The notes beneath the pieces are model-generated. The model ran no database searches and had not been told where the DNA came from. It was given only the letters and a program-made list of their open reading frames with translations. This document shows positions 27,192-39,100 of a DNA stretch of 64,000 nt, one piece after another. The stretch spans positions 201,897,959 to 201,961,958 of the forward strand of contig CP136062.1 in the NCBI GenBank assembly GCA_032622095.1. The letters are read 5' to 3'. Numbering within the stretch: position 1 is the stretch's first letter; each line of letters begins with the position of its first letter. Source of the DNA: Siphonodentalium dalli (taxonomy: Eukaryota; Mollusca; Scaphopoda; Gadilida; Siphonodentaliidae). The translations under genes and the position numbers were made by a program.

Positions 27192-27270
27192 TTGGTTTAC
27201 GCCAACAACTTTTTAATTAATTGCTTTACGCCAACAACTTTTAAAGTGGTTGGTTTACACCAACAACCTT
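27192..27270. repeat. Three-copy short direct repeat
   Basis: GGTTTACGCCAACAACTTTT recurs three times (second copy GCTTTACG, third GGTTTACACC) at ~32-37 bp spacing, in the presumed 3' flank of the zinc-finger gene. Confidence 0.7.
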
Positions 27271-27391
27271 TTTACTGAAATTGCCAATTTTTTTACTTTT
27301 TCTCATGGTATCCAGTTTATGTAAGACGTTTTATCAGTCATAATAGCACGGGAAAATGAGAATAATTGTTAAGAGATTAATGTGTTGGTTT

Positions 27392-27646
27392 CAAGCCTTG
27401 AAATAGCATGTCTGTCATTTGCAGAATGAGGTCCCCAGAGGGTGAAATTAGTGATGCTACCCCGCATAGTGGGCTAGCATCACCAAATTCACCCTCTGGG
27501 GACCTCATTCTGCTTACAACTCAGCAGAATGAGGTTCCCAGAGGGTGAATTTGGTGATGCTAAACCCGCTATGCAGGGTAGCATCACTAAATTCACCCTC
27601 TGGGGACCTCATTCTGCAAATGACAGGCACGCCATTTCAAGGCTTG
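27392..27646. mobile_element. Double-hairpin element, family C, copy 1
   Basis: The outer inverted repeat is CAAGCCTTGAAATAGCATG at the left and CATTTCAAGGCTTG at the right. It contains two consecutive hairpins (27421-27513 and about 27523-27617), each with arms GCAGAATGAGGTCCCCAGAG / CTCTGGGGACCTCATTCTGC and a loop around the GGTAGCATCAC motif. No coding capacity is seen. Confidence 0.75.
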
Positions 27647-27882
27647 GTTGGTTTTATTTATTTTTATTCTGATAAAAAAAATGAATTTCAAGTGAAGATA
27701 TGAGATTTGAATTCACCAGGATCGTGTGAAATAATTGCCAATCGGTATGGCAATACCTGTCTAGGTTTATTTTAAATATTTTTTTCCCTTCCCCCCCCCA
27801 TCAAGAGATTTTTTCCCCAAATAATAAAATTGTGGTGGCCTTAGTTAAACTTGACTATGCCAAAATTTATTGGAAATTATTA

Positions 27883-29218
27883 GATCATGCCATGAATCTC
27901 TACTCTGGCTATGCACTAGTGATGCGGACCGGACCATCCGGTCCGGTACACATGCCTGGACCAGTCCGGTCCACCTATAATAGGCTATATGTTAATGAAT
28001 TCTCAGTTTTCTCAAAGTTTTTACTCTGTATAGTACAAACTATAAGTTACTGAGTTCAGTGCATTGCAATTAGTCCATATATGTTAAAACTGACATTGTT
28101 TGCCGATTGTATGCATCATTGTCTGTCTCTGGCGGGATATTCTGGGAACGATGCACGATAATAGTATTTCTAGTAATGCGAACATGTACTAATTAAATGT
28201 ATTGGACAGATAAAAAGCTAGGGTCAGAATGTGTCATAACCAATCTAACATGGCACTCAACTGATCGTATGCATGATTCGCATCATACTTATTTTCATTA
28301 AATTGAAATTTAAACGAAATAACTATACTGATGACAATTATACAAATGTGTACTAATATGACTACTACATTGATATTGGAGTCTTGGAGATTGTGATGGC
28401 TGAAGTACAACTACTATTGGATTAATGTGACTGTCTTGTCTTTCATTATAAGGAAATTGACATGTACAAAGTACATCTATACATTGTTTTCGTGGCATCA
28501 AACGTTTAATAGATATTAACCACTTGAATGCGTCAATACATCGTTGCTAATTGATAGGACGGCAAATACGCAATAATATTCGCGATAGTTTATTATAACT
28601 GAAGTAAAATAGTGGACCGGACCGGAGAGTACCGGCGGCAAAAAACGGTCCGGTCCGGTCCAGTGACACCCGGTCCGGACCGCGGTCCACCCCTGGACCG
28701 CAGACCGAACCAGTCCAAAGCGGTTCGGTCCGCATCACTACTATGCACTTAGAGATCATATTCAACCAGTACAAAACCTTGGAACTTTTTGAAGTTTTGA
28801 CAGAGAACCATATAAAGTTGAAAAAATAACGCGAGGAATATATTTCTTAGTTATCATCTGTTCCTTAGCATTGTACTACACTGTAGGTGAAGGTCCCAAC
28901 TCGAAATATCATCATTTAAGTGAACTTGTGAGTGATTTTGCTTTTCGTCGCTTACAATTATGGAATTTCTACTTGTTAATTAATTTGATGGTTATTGTGA
29001 TATTGGCTCACAAAAGTCAGAGAATAGCATGCAATTTTGAGTTGGGACATTCACCTACTGTGAAGTACATTATTAAGGAACAGATAACAAATAAGAAATA
29101 TATTCCCCACATTATTTTTTCAACTTTATAAGGTTACCTGTCAAAACTTCTAAAAGTTCCAAGGTTTTGTACTAGTGGAATATGGGCGTTAGCCAGAGCA
29201 GAGATTCATGGCATGATC
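27883..29218. mobile_element. TA-flanked foldback element hosting a hAT insertion
   Basis: The termini GATCATGCCATGAATCTCTA and TAGAGATTCATGGCATGATC (with one extra base pair in the right arm) are each bordered by TA. The arms continue with AACCTTGGAACTTTT / AAAAGTTCCAAGGTTTTG and CCCAACTCGAAATATCA / CAATTTTGAGTTGGGA. The left arm is split by the hAT element at 27917-28740. A TA target suggests a Tc1/mariner-like origin, but no transposase is present. Confidence 0.7.
27917..28740. mobile_element. Non-autonomous hAT-type element 3
   Basis: The ends are TAGTGATGCGGACCGGACC and GGTTCGGTCCGCATCACTA, with a perfect 8-bp duplication CTATGCAC (27909-27916 and 28741-28748). Subterminal GGTCCGG motifs are dense at both ends. 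The termini differ from hAT elements 1 and 2, so it is a separate family. No transposase frame. Confidence 0.85.
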
Positions 29219-29313
29219 TAGGAAATTATGTGAAGGTGCATCTTGCTGCCATCCACGATATTATACTATCATTGGTTCAGCAAATGAACAGGTTCCAGAT
29301 AAAAAATTTTGTA

Positions 29314-29524
29314 CAGTAATGCTCTAAATAATGACTCCTTAATCACATCAGAATTATGGGTAACTTTTCATGATTTAGTGGGAAATATGGCTTTTTGCCA
29401 TTCATCGGAAAGCTCTCAGTGAGAGCTTTCGGTGAATGGCAACAAGCCATATTTCTGAGTAAATCCTGAAAAGTTACCCATAATTCTGCTGTGGTTAAGG
29501 AGTCGATTATTCAGGGTATTACTG
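29314..29524. mobile_element. TA-flanked palindromic MITE, copy 1
   Basis: The ends are CAGTAATGCTCTAAATAATG and the matching TATTACTG, bordered by TA (29312-29313 and 29525-29526). The whole element is a hairpin: AATTATGGGTAACTTTTCA and GAAAGCTCTC / GAGAGCTTTC pair across the centre. CAGTA ends with TA targets are typical of Tc1/mariner MITEs. Confidence 0.8.
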
Positions 29525-29821
29525 TACATATTTTGTGCAAGACTATTTTATTTAAACCTTTCTATACTAAATGGATTTTCCCACAGTCATAAAAGTATAC
29601 ATTGGAATAGTCTATCATTCATTTGGAGGGGTGTCCTCAAAAATTAGCTGATAACAGATATACAAAAAAGTGCAGAAGGACTCACTGGTGGGATATGTTC
29701 AGATAATAAGTTCAACAAACAACCATATTGTTCCTCTGGAGGGATGTTCAGAATATAAGAAATCAACAGGTAATACAAGTGCAGAAGGATTCCCAGTCTT
29801 TAGTGGGAAATGTTCACTTAA

Positions 29822-30245
29822 CCCTTTAAGTGCCAGGGTCCGATCTCATCGGCCCTAATTTACGGTCTGTAAAATCGGCCATAAAAAATAAAAAAGCATG
29901 CTATATAGGGAATTAAAAAAAAAATGGATAAAACCTTTGGAGCATGTTATAACTCAAAACTATCACCAAGTATTCATAGTAATAATTTTGATGCCCATGA
30001 AAAAACGTAACATTCCCTGGCACTAAACCTACAAAATAAGTCTGTTAAGTCTGTTAAAGAATATAAGAAAAAATTATTAAAATTGTAAAAATTTGTAAAA
30101 CATAATAACAAATGATGAAAAATTGTTATGCCAATGCATTCTCTTATATATGCGAGGCGACCTATGGTCGACTCGCATATATAAGAGAATGCATTGGCAC
30201 AGGGTATATGGGTTGATACAAAAATCGGACCTGGCACTGAAAGGG
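29822..30245 (+). mobile_element. TTAA-flanked MITE, family A, copy 3
   Basis: The termini CCCTTTAAGTGCCAGGGTCC and GGACCTGGCACTGAAAGGG are bordered by TTAA (29818-29821 and 30246-30249). The hairpin core is at 30130-30198. Confidence 0.85.
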
Positions 30246-30283
30246 TTAATAAGTTCAACAAACAGCATAATGCCTATAGTCAA

Positions 30284-30462
30284 TGAGTGTTTAGTATAGA
30301 AAGGGTTAATAATCGAATGAGTGTTTAGTATAGAAAGGGTTAATAATCGAATGAGTGTTTAGTATAGAAAGGGTTAATAATCGAATGAGTGTTTAGTATA
30401 GAAAGGGTTAATAATCGAATGAGTGTTTAGTATAGAAAGGGTTAATAATCGAATGAGTTTGC
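30284..30462 (+). repeat. 34-bp minisatellite, about five copies
   Basis: The unit reads GAATGAGTGTTTAGTATAG then AAAGGGTTAATAATC. Copies are nearly identical and in register. It abuts the end of the family A MITE, and its GAAAGGGTTAA core equals that MITE's terminus. Confidence 0.9.
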
Positions 30463-32170
30463 AGCATTTCAGATTGATGCCAGTTATAATCAACTATTAT
30501 AGTTAAATTGACAGTGTCAAAACACATTCTGTGGAAAATATATGATCCCTTCAAGATGCACAGCCACATTGAAGTGTTTAGCATTTGCTCAGCAAAAATT
30601 TGTTTTGCAACATTTTGCGAAAGAATATTTAATTTTGTAATGACATGTGAATGCCTTTCTGATATGTATACATAATATAATATAATAACTTGGAAGTGAG
30701 CTCTGAACTTTTAAATAATTTGTTATGAAAAAAATATTAATATATGGTTATGTTTTGCATAAAAGTGCTTGGTATATTTATATCAATAAGTTGCATAATA
30801 AATTATTTGTGACACCTAGAACATACCTTAAGCTTAACCTTTCTTACTTTATTCAAATGTCGATTGTGCATGTATGTATACAAGATGTTATAATTTTATT
30901 GACCCACTGCAGACACAAGGAACATGGAAAAGCTATGTTGCCCCCACCCCAACCCAAGTACCTCATTGTGTATACACCCCTGACATCCATATTGGTACAT
31001 GTACAATTTGATGAGAAGGAGAAGTTACAATTATGTTAACCGCCTTCCGTAAAAGTCGTAAATTTGGTTGATTAAAACTAAAAATTGTCACAGATGGATG
31101 GACGAAAAATACTTTCACATAAAACCATCCTCTAGGCCAAAAGAAAAAAGGGTTTTGGTTCTCGGGCAATTTTTTTTTCAAATCAATGAGGGAGGGAGGG
31201 TTTATTTTTATTTTTTTATTTTTTTCTGCGCATAGTAAGCATGGACAAAGATACCTTCCTCTGTCTAGTAATACCAGAAAGGTAGAGGGAACTGTTATGC
31301 ATATAAACTCATTTAATCTTATATAAAAATGACATTGTACTACATTTACCAGTGTATGACTGGGATTACCTAACAATATATAATGCCCCTGACATTAACT
31401 ACTGTTATTGTCTAAAAACTGATACCTCCCCATTCTAATATGTGATCCTGAATTTAGTCCTGTGCCTTTCAATTGTATAAAGTTACAATTAGTGTAAGTT
31501 GTTCACAATGACTAATTCTAAGAAGAGCATGAGGATCAGCTAATCATTTTCTTAATTGTAGTCATCTACTTCATTTGTAAGCCTGCAAGTCACTTTTAAA
31601 CACATTACATGTTAGAGCTCAATGCACACTAATATTCAACACATATCTGCTATGGACATGTTGATAAAATCCCCCCAAAAAAAACATCAGGCATTGCAAT
31701 AAAAGGCCTAATGCGGCCCTTTTTTATTCAATGCGGCGGGGCCTGAGAACCAAAACTTTTGTTTTTTTTGGCCCTACAGCCCTTATACTTGTTTCTATTC
31801 AGGCAATTTGTTGTTGGAATTGATGTCAAATGTTGGCCAGGTTGATGAAGTGATATATATATACATATGAATTTGAGCTCCCTCATGTTGCTTAATTCCA
31901 AATTTTCTAGACAATTACATTTTGATGCAAGATGATTATGTCATGTTTAAAGCGATGTGGTACATTCCGCACGGGTAATTGAACGCCAATAGAGATTAAT
32001 ATTATTTAAAGTAGTAGCTTCCCGCAATTGGCAGGAAAATGCACATATATACCTACCTGATACTATAGCGGGTAACCATTCTATATACACACCCTGGCCA
32101 CCACTGACATGTATGGGGCCATTTAAATATATATTAGTGGGTATCTCGTGTATAAATATGCTATCAACCA
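30463..32170. other. Intergenic stretch between the two convergent genes
   Basis: AT-rich with short open frames lacking recognisable domains. A short imperfect hairpin (GGCATTGCAATAAAAGG / CCTTTTTTATTCAATGC) lies near 31693-31735. No gene is supported. Confidence 0.45.
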
Positions 32171-32176
32171 TTTATT
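32171..32176 (-). promoter_or_regulatory. Candidate polyadenylation signal of the AADAC-like gene
   Basis: AATAAA on the minus strand, about 250 bp beyond the stop codon. It is the first such hexamer I see downstream. No transcript evidence. Confidence 0.35.
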
Positions 32177-32287
32177 TGTCATTGTGCTGCTCTGAGCTTT
32201 ATATGCAATAGACCCTTCCCCAACGGGATATAGACACTGCTCGTTTGCACAGGAATATCGGTGTTACGGTTTCAAATGGTTAAACCA

Positions 32288-32308
32288 CCCCCCCCCCCCC
32301 CCCCCCCC
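32288..32308 (+). repeat. Poly-C tract
   Basis: Run of about 21 C in the presumed 3' untranslated region of the minus-strand gene. Its length is uncertain in an assembly. Confidence 0.8.
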
Positions 32309-32421
32309 GCCCTCTGTTGCCACATACAATTCATTGATGTTCTTACCTATGGCAAATAAATAATGACAATGTATGTAGCATATCATAGTTTGAGTGACTA
32401 TACACAGTTGTTAAAGCCGTA

Positions 32422-33199
32422 TCACAGTAAAGTTGTTCGTAGGAATGTAACAAGTGTTTGCATAGCAGAATTACTGGATGGATATTCAAATAACTTGTTC
32501 CCAGCAAAAAGGAGAAATCCATGGAAACTGTTATTGTAGTGATGTAGTTCGACCTTGACATTCGCCTCTCTTAGTCTGCTAGAGTACATAATCCCTTCAT
32601 CCCTGAGAACATCATATTGACTAGTGATTATATAGGCCGGTGACACGTCTTCAAGAGAATCTTCCATAAGTGGAGCGAATCTTGTATCCAGCAAGTATCG
32701 TGTCATAACTTCAGCCACCTTAGAATTGCACTTGGGTTTCACATGAGATGTACCTTTTGTAAGATTAATGCTTGGCGGAAGTAGTAAAGCAGCGTTCACA
32801 AATTCCGAAAACTTAGATTTCCTTATCGTTTCTGAAGAATGTCGGTTGCGTTTGATTACAGATCTAAAAGAGACAGGTACGCCAGCATACCACAACCAAT
32901 GAGTCAGTTCTCGGAATGGAGATGTTATCCCTGGCAGTACATCGGCATTCTCTATGTAAGATGGTAGGTTGAAATCAAACACTTGCAATGAAGGGTTAAT
33001 CAGAATCTGAAGTCTTAGTTTTCCACGCATTCGCAGAGCCACGGAAGCGGCAAGGTTGCCTCCAGAACCATCCCCGGCCACAATCACTTTCCTTGGATTC
33101 ACATGGAATTTCTGATAACGTCTTAAGATCTCATGTGTTGCTATGAGGCAGTTTTCATGGTATTCAGGAAAAGCACGATTCCACGTCCCCTGAGTGTAT
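32422..33199 (-). CDS. AADAC-like gene, exon 5
   Basis: Encodes residues 164-422: the YTQGTWNRAFPEYHEN segment (in place of the family YRLAPE region), the GDGSGG elbow (206-211), catalytic Asp360 and His390, and the C-terminus FLRTTLL before the stop. Acceptor CTACTTCCAG at 33200. Confidence 0.92.
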
Positions 33200-36100
33200 C
33201 TGGAAGTAGAAATTAGCCAGGTTCAATTACACATAGACCATATTGCATAAAATAGATAATCATTTTAAATGTTGCATTCTGGGCGAGAAAGTATTCACAC
33301 ACATTCTGATTGGTTGTAGCTGCATGTATTTACTATATTGAAGATTTATATTGGGTCTATAAAACTTTATGATAAATTTGTTGTTTTTCAGAGATTATAC
33401 ATGAAAGTTTCTACATATATTGGGGACATACTCTTCTTCACGAATTTATAATTGATAATATAAACATGCAATAAAGTATTGGAAAAATTGCATGTATATA
33501 CTCACCCGACTCCTATCACGTTCAGCTTGGTCACCCGAGCTAGGTACTTCAGAAACCCATCGTATGTTTCTGAAATTAACAATAGCAAGCAAAAGCCATA
33601 TAAATATAGCAGGTCGCATCATATACTACAGGGTCTGATAGGTCTAGACTTGGGTGTAGCGATAATTAGGTGTACAGTGTAAAAATGGTGAGCGATTAGC
33701 AAAACACTCAACATATTTTTTAGAATGGCGATTCACAGTGACCCACTCAACACCGAAAGCTTGAGATTTGCAAATAGCGTGTCTGTCATTTGCAGAATGA
33801 GGTCCCCAGAGGGTGAATTTAGTGATGCTACCCCGCATAGCGGGCTAGCATCACCAAATTCACCCTCTGGGGACCTCATTCTGCTTAGGCCATCAACTGC
33901 TATGGGAGACCTAGGATCAGAATGAAGTTCCCAGTTGAAGTTGGTGATGTTCACCCATTGGGCACCTCGATCTTGAATTTTATCTTCTGCAAATTAGGGG
34001 ATATAGAAACTTCCCAGAAGGGAAACAGTACCTAAAACTAATGTTAATTTGATACAATAGATACTTCCCAGAAGATGGGGCCTAAGCAGAATGAGGTCTC
34101 CAGAGGGTGAATTTGGTGATGCTAGCCCGCTATGCGGGATAGCATCACTAAATTCACCCTCTGGGGACCTCATTCTGCAAATGACAGGCACGCTATTTGC
34201 AGGCTTGCCGAAAGCTTGAGATTTGCAAGGCGCAATGGTTTAATAAATATGATGGTGGCAGTTTTTGCCAATCCTCACTACATACCACCGCCAAATATTG
34301 TGGATTGCAGGTATTCACAGCGAACCTGCCATATATACAAAATAATTATGGTATTTTAATGATTTGGAACAGTAATATAAAAATAAACAGCATATGTTTT
34401 AAAATTAAACTATATATGGTGTAAAATATTCTATGTAGTTGTCAGTGTTTGCCACGTTTCTCTATGGTTCAGATGAATGTTGATGATTCATGGTCAGTCT
34501 ACAGGATTTCTGTTGATTCATCTTAATCCGCTCCACCATGGTGTTAAGTGTTTTGCTTATTGTACACTCTTTACACACTACATCTATATACATACATGTA
34601 TATATCCAACGGAACCTATCCCCAGCTGAACAAATGTTAACAAAAACAGTGTGCGTTCAATGGTATACAGTTTCAAACATTGCGTGTTGTTTTACATAAT
34701 ATATTTTTCCAATGGCAGCTGAGACTGTTCCAACAATCCGAACACTAGTCCGACCCTGTCCCTTCTATCGGTCAAATATTTTATCTCTCCAATGTTGGAC
34801 TAAATCTAGTTCTAAGCTTAGATTTTATTCATTCAAAAATTATTCAATAAAAATGAATACAAAATTGAGAGCTTTCCGATGAATGGCAACAAGCCACATT
34901 TCCGACTAAATCCTGAAAAGTTACCCATAATTCTGCTGTGGTTAAGGAGTTGATTAATAAGGGCATTATAGTCTGGTCGATAAAAGGTTTGACCTAGAAA
35001 AATTTTGGACTAAGTTGGTTTGTATATCATTTTGAAGAGGAAGCTCTCCTGCATAACATATCCAAAATCCGCTAAAATCCGCTTTGAGCATTTTTTGTAA
35101 TTCAAGATGGCGTCCAAGATGGCTGCCATTTTCATACAAGTCAGCTTGATGCAATTATAGTGAGAACATCTTGTCATATATATACACATGTATACATTTT
35201 TGTGAAGCTAAGACATAACGTCACCTTTATGTGCCAAAATTGGAACTCCCGGTCCAAGATGGCCGCTAAAATGGCGACCGGAAGTGGATTTTTTACGTTT
35301 TTTTAATAATATCTTTAAGATAAGTGTCCGTGGTTTGGAACTGGTTGAGAATTTTGGCTTTATTTTGTATATAGCATGTTAACTGACAATTGGAGCAATG
35401 AAATATGCTGTTCGTGAGGTCCACACCCCTTCTGATCACTCTAAAAATCGATTTTACAAAACGCGGTATAACATTTCACAAAAGATCCCCGAGATTCTAA
35501 TCATATTTCATCAAGAAGTGGGAAGAACTGTACAATGTAACTGATCCATTCTATATCTTATTGATATTCGAATTCAAAGGTACCAAAATTGTCACTTTGG
35601 CTCAAAATGGCTGCCAATATGGCCACCAAAATATGGAAAATGTTAATTTTTATCCCAGCGTGACACGCAACCGCTTACAAGATAGGGTGATGCACACAGT
35701 TGACTAGTATGTCTTATATAGCTTGAGTACTAACATTTCTGATGCACCTTTGGTATTTTGTTACTATTTTAACCACTGAAATTACCAGAATTATTCGAAA
35801 TTTTCTGTCACAATCCTGATATCAAAATCGGCAAAAAATCGCTGTTCAGGTTTGAGCCATATTTTGAAAGTAAAATGGAACTATGTTTGGTATCAAAGAT
35901 GTTTATTGTTTTGATATGTGTTACATGTATCACACTGAGTTGTTTTAGACAAAATTACTCAAGATGGCTTCCAAAATGGCAACCAAGTTTGGTAAACATT
36001 ATTATATATATAAACATATGTGTATATACGTGGTGTATATGTATACATAATCAATTGTGACTCACGTGGTACTTAATCAACTAAATGTTCTATTCTGATT

Positions 36101-39100
36101 GTCCCGGTACCCTACGAGTCATGACAAATTCATTTTGATGAATGCAATATGGATTTTGCCTAAAGCTTCCTTGTTTTTGAACGGAAATGGGCAGAACGTT
36201 GAAACCGAACTGAGATGGATCATATTAAGTGGCTATTCTGGTCCATTAGCATCAACATTGATCAGCTTAATACAGTGTGTATGTCTGTTGATTGTCTGGT
36301 CATAGGCGATGTGAGTAGGTATACATGGAACTATTGTATTCATGAATGGTGTGAATAGTTATACAATGTGTGACTATATGGTCATGGATGGGATGTCCAT
36401 AGTGAGATGTATATGTATATAAGGAGTAGCTGTATGCTGATGTGTGAGGTGAACATGTTTACAGTGAGTGGCTGTCTGGTCATTGAAGTGGTGTATGGTC
36501 ATAACGAGAGCGGCTACACTGTCCTGTATGTATACATGGAGTGATTGTGTGGTCAGTGGTGGGCTGTACATATGTACATTGGGTGGATGCATTGTCATGG
36601 GCGGGTGTATATGTATACACATGTTGGATTTATGGTAATGGATGGGTGTATGTATAAATATGGTGTGGTTGTGTGGTTATGGGCAATGTGTATATGCATA
36701 CATGGAATGACTGCACGGTCATTGTTGAAGTGTATATGCATACCTGGAGTACACTTTGATGGCCATTGGCGGCTAGTGTATATAGAGAGCAACATCGTGG
36801 TGATGGATGGGATGTATATTTTAATATGTACTATTGTATTGTCTTTGGTGGTGTGTACAAGCATACAGTAACTAGCTGAATGCTCGTGGAGAGGGTGTAT
36901 ATGTATACAGCGAGTGGCTGAATTGTCACGATTGAGCTGTATATGCAAGTCTGAAGTGTACGAATGGCCGTGTGTGCGGGGTATTGGTATATCTAGAAGG
37001 GTTGTATTGCCATTGGTGAGGTATATATACACACCTGGAGTGACGCTGTGTCATGGGTGAGGTGTATATGTATATCATGAGTGACTACATGGCCATGGCA
37101 CGGCCAATATGTACATATGTATATGGGGATTGACAGTATGACAAAATTAATGGTGGGGTGAATTGATATACAAGGAGTGACTATGATCACGAATGTGGTT
37201 TAGGCGTATACAGCGAGAAGCTGAAATGTCATGGGTCAGGTGTATATGCAAGTCTGGAGTGTATGAATGGCCGTATGCGCGGTACGAGACATTGATATAT
37301 CTAGAAGGGCTGTAAGGCCACTTTTGTGAGGTTATATGTATATACCTAGAGTGACTCTATGGTTTTGGGTTGGGTGTATATGTATATCTTGAGTGGCCAT
37401 GTGTGTCGCAAATATGTATATATACAGGGACTGTATGACCACTGGTGAGGCAAATAGCTATACAAGAAGTAATATATAACAATGGATGTAGCGAACAGGT
37501 ATGGAGTGACTGTATGGTCATCGGTGAGGTGTATATGTATATATTTAGTGGCTGTATAGCTATGCATGTGGCAAATACATATACATGGAGTGACTGTATG
37601 GCCTATGGTTAGGCGAATAGGTATACAAGAGGTTACTTTGTGTTCATGTATGTAGTGAATATATATATACAGGCCATGTGAGGTGTAGGAGTATACCTGG
37701 TGTGTCTGCAATGTTATTCACGGATATATGACCATGAGTTGGTGTATGGGTAAACCCAATTGTGGCTGTATGGTAATGGGTGAGGTGTATGTCTATACAG
37801 CGAGTGGCACATGACCATTTACGTGGTATTCATGTATGTATATATGGAGTGACTGCATGCTCATGTGTGATTTGTACTGGTGCACCTTTGTGTGACAATC
37901 ACTTTCCACAATAACTCAAGGATATGTTAATCGATAGAGGTAATATCAGAGTGTTCTTCACATTAATTGCGTTTTATATGCAATGTGAAGAAAACGGTTT
38001 TCCTGACAATAGTAAGTTAATCAATGTTGATGCTAATGGGCCAGAGTAGCCACATAATATGATACAGGTCTGTCAGTTCAGGTTCAAAGTTCGGTCCATT
38101 TCCGTAAAAAACATGGACATAATCCCAAAAGAGGTGTTCGGCAAAATTCATACTGCATCCCTTAAAATTAATTTGTCGTGCCCCATAAGGCTTTGGGACA
38201 ACCATAATATAAGATTAAGTTGTCCATTGATTAAGTAGCATGTTTAATAACCAAGTGAGTCACAATTTGCTACCATTTCGGAACAGCCGAGAATAATGTT
38301 CGGAATATAAACTTTTTACTAAATTTGGTTGCCATTTTGCATGTAATCTTGAGTAATATTGTCTAAAACACCACACATGTCATATTTAAGGCATATCAAA
38401 ATAAAAAGAACCTTTGATACTAAAGATAGTGATTTTTTGCCGAGTTTGATGCTGTTTGTGATAGAAAAATCCCATAATTCTGGTGATTTCAGAATGGTAA
38501 ATAGTAAAAATTAATCAAGGTGCATAAGAAATGTTGGCATTCAATGTATATAATACGGAATAGTCATTTGTGTACATCACCATAACTGGTAAGCGGTTGC
38601 ATGGCACGTTGGGATAATAATTAACATTTTCCATATTTAAATTGGCGGCCATTTTGACAGCCATTTTGAGCCAAAGTGACAATTTTGGTACCATTGAGTT
38701 CGAATATCAATAAGATATAGAATGGATCACTACATTGCACAGTTCTTCCCACTTCTTGGTGAAATGTGACCAGAATCACAAAGGGGATCTTTTGTAAAAT
38801 GTTATATCGCGTTTTGTAAAATCGAATTTTTGAGTGATCGGAAGGGTGTGGTCCCCCACAAACAGCATATTTCATTGCTCCAATGGTCAGTTAACATGCT
38901 ATATACAAAATAAAGTCACAATTCTCAACCAGTTCAAGGCCTCAGAAACTTATCTTAAAAGTATTAGTAAAAACGTATGAATTCCACTTCCGGTCGCCAT
39001 TTTGGCGGCCATCTTAGACGGGAAGTTTCAATTTTGGCACATAAAGATGGCGTTATGTCATAGCTTCACAAAAATGTATACAAGTGTATACATATGACAA

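Noticed and set aside
27421-27617. CRISPR-like array (regular repeats with spacers)
   Set aside because: The repeats are inverted hairpins of a eukaryotic MITE-type element; there are no direct repeats with unique spacers and no cas genes.
36374-37711. His/Ile/Thr-rich minus-strand frames
   Set aside because: Direct translation of the minisatellite loop of F2; absence of stops is a by-product of its composition.
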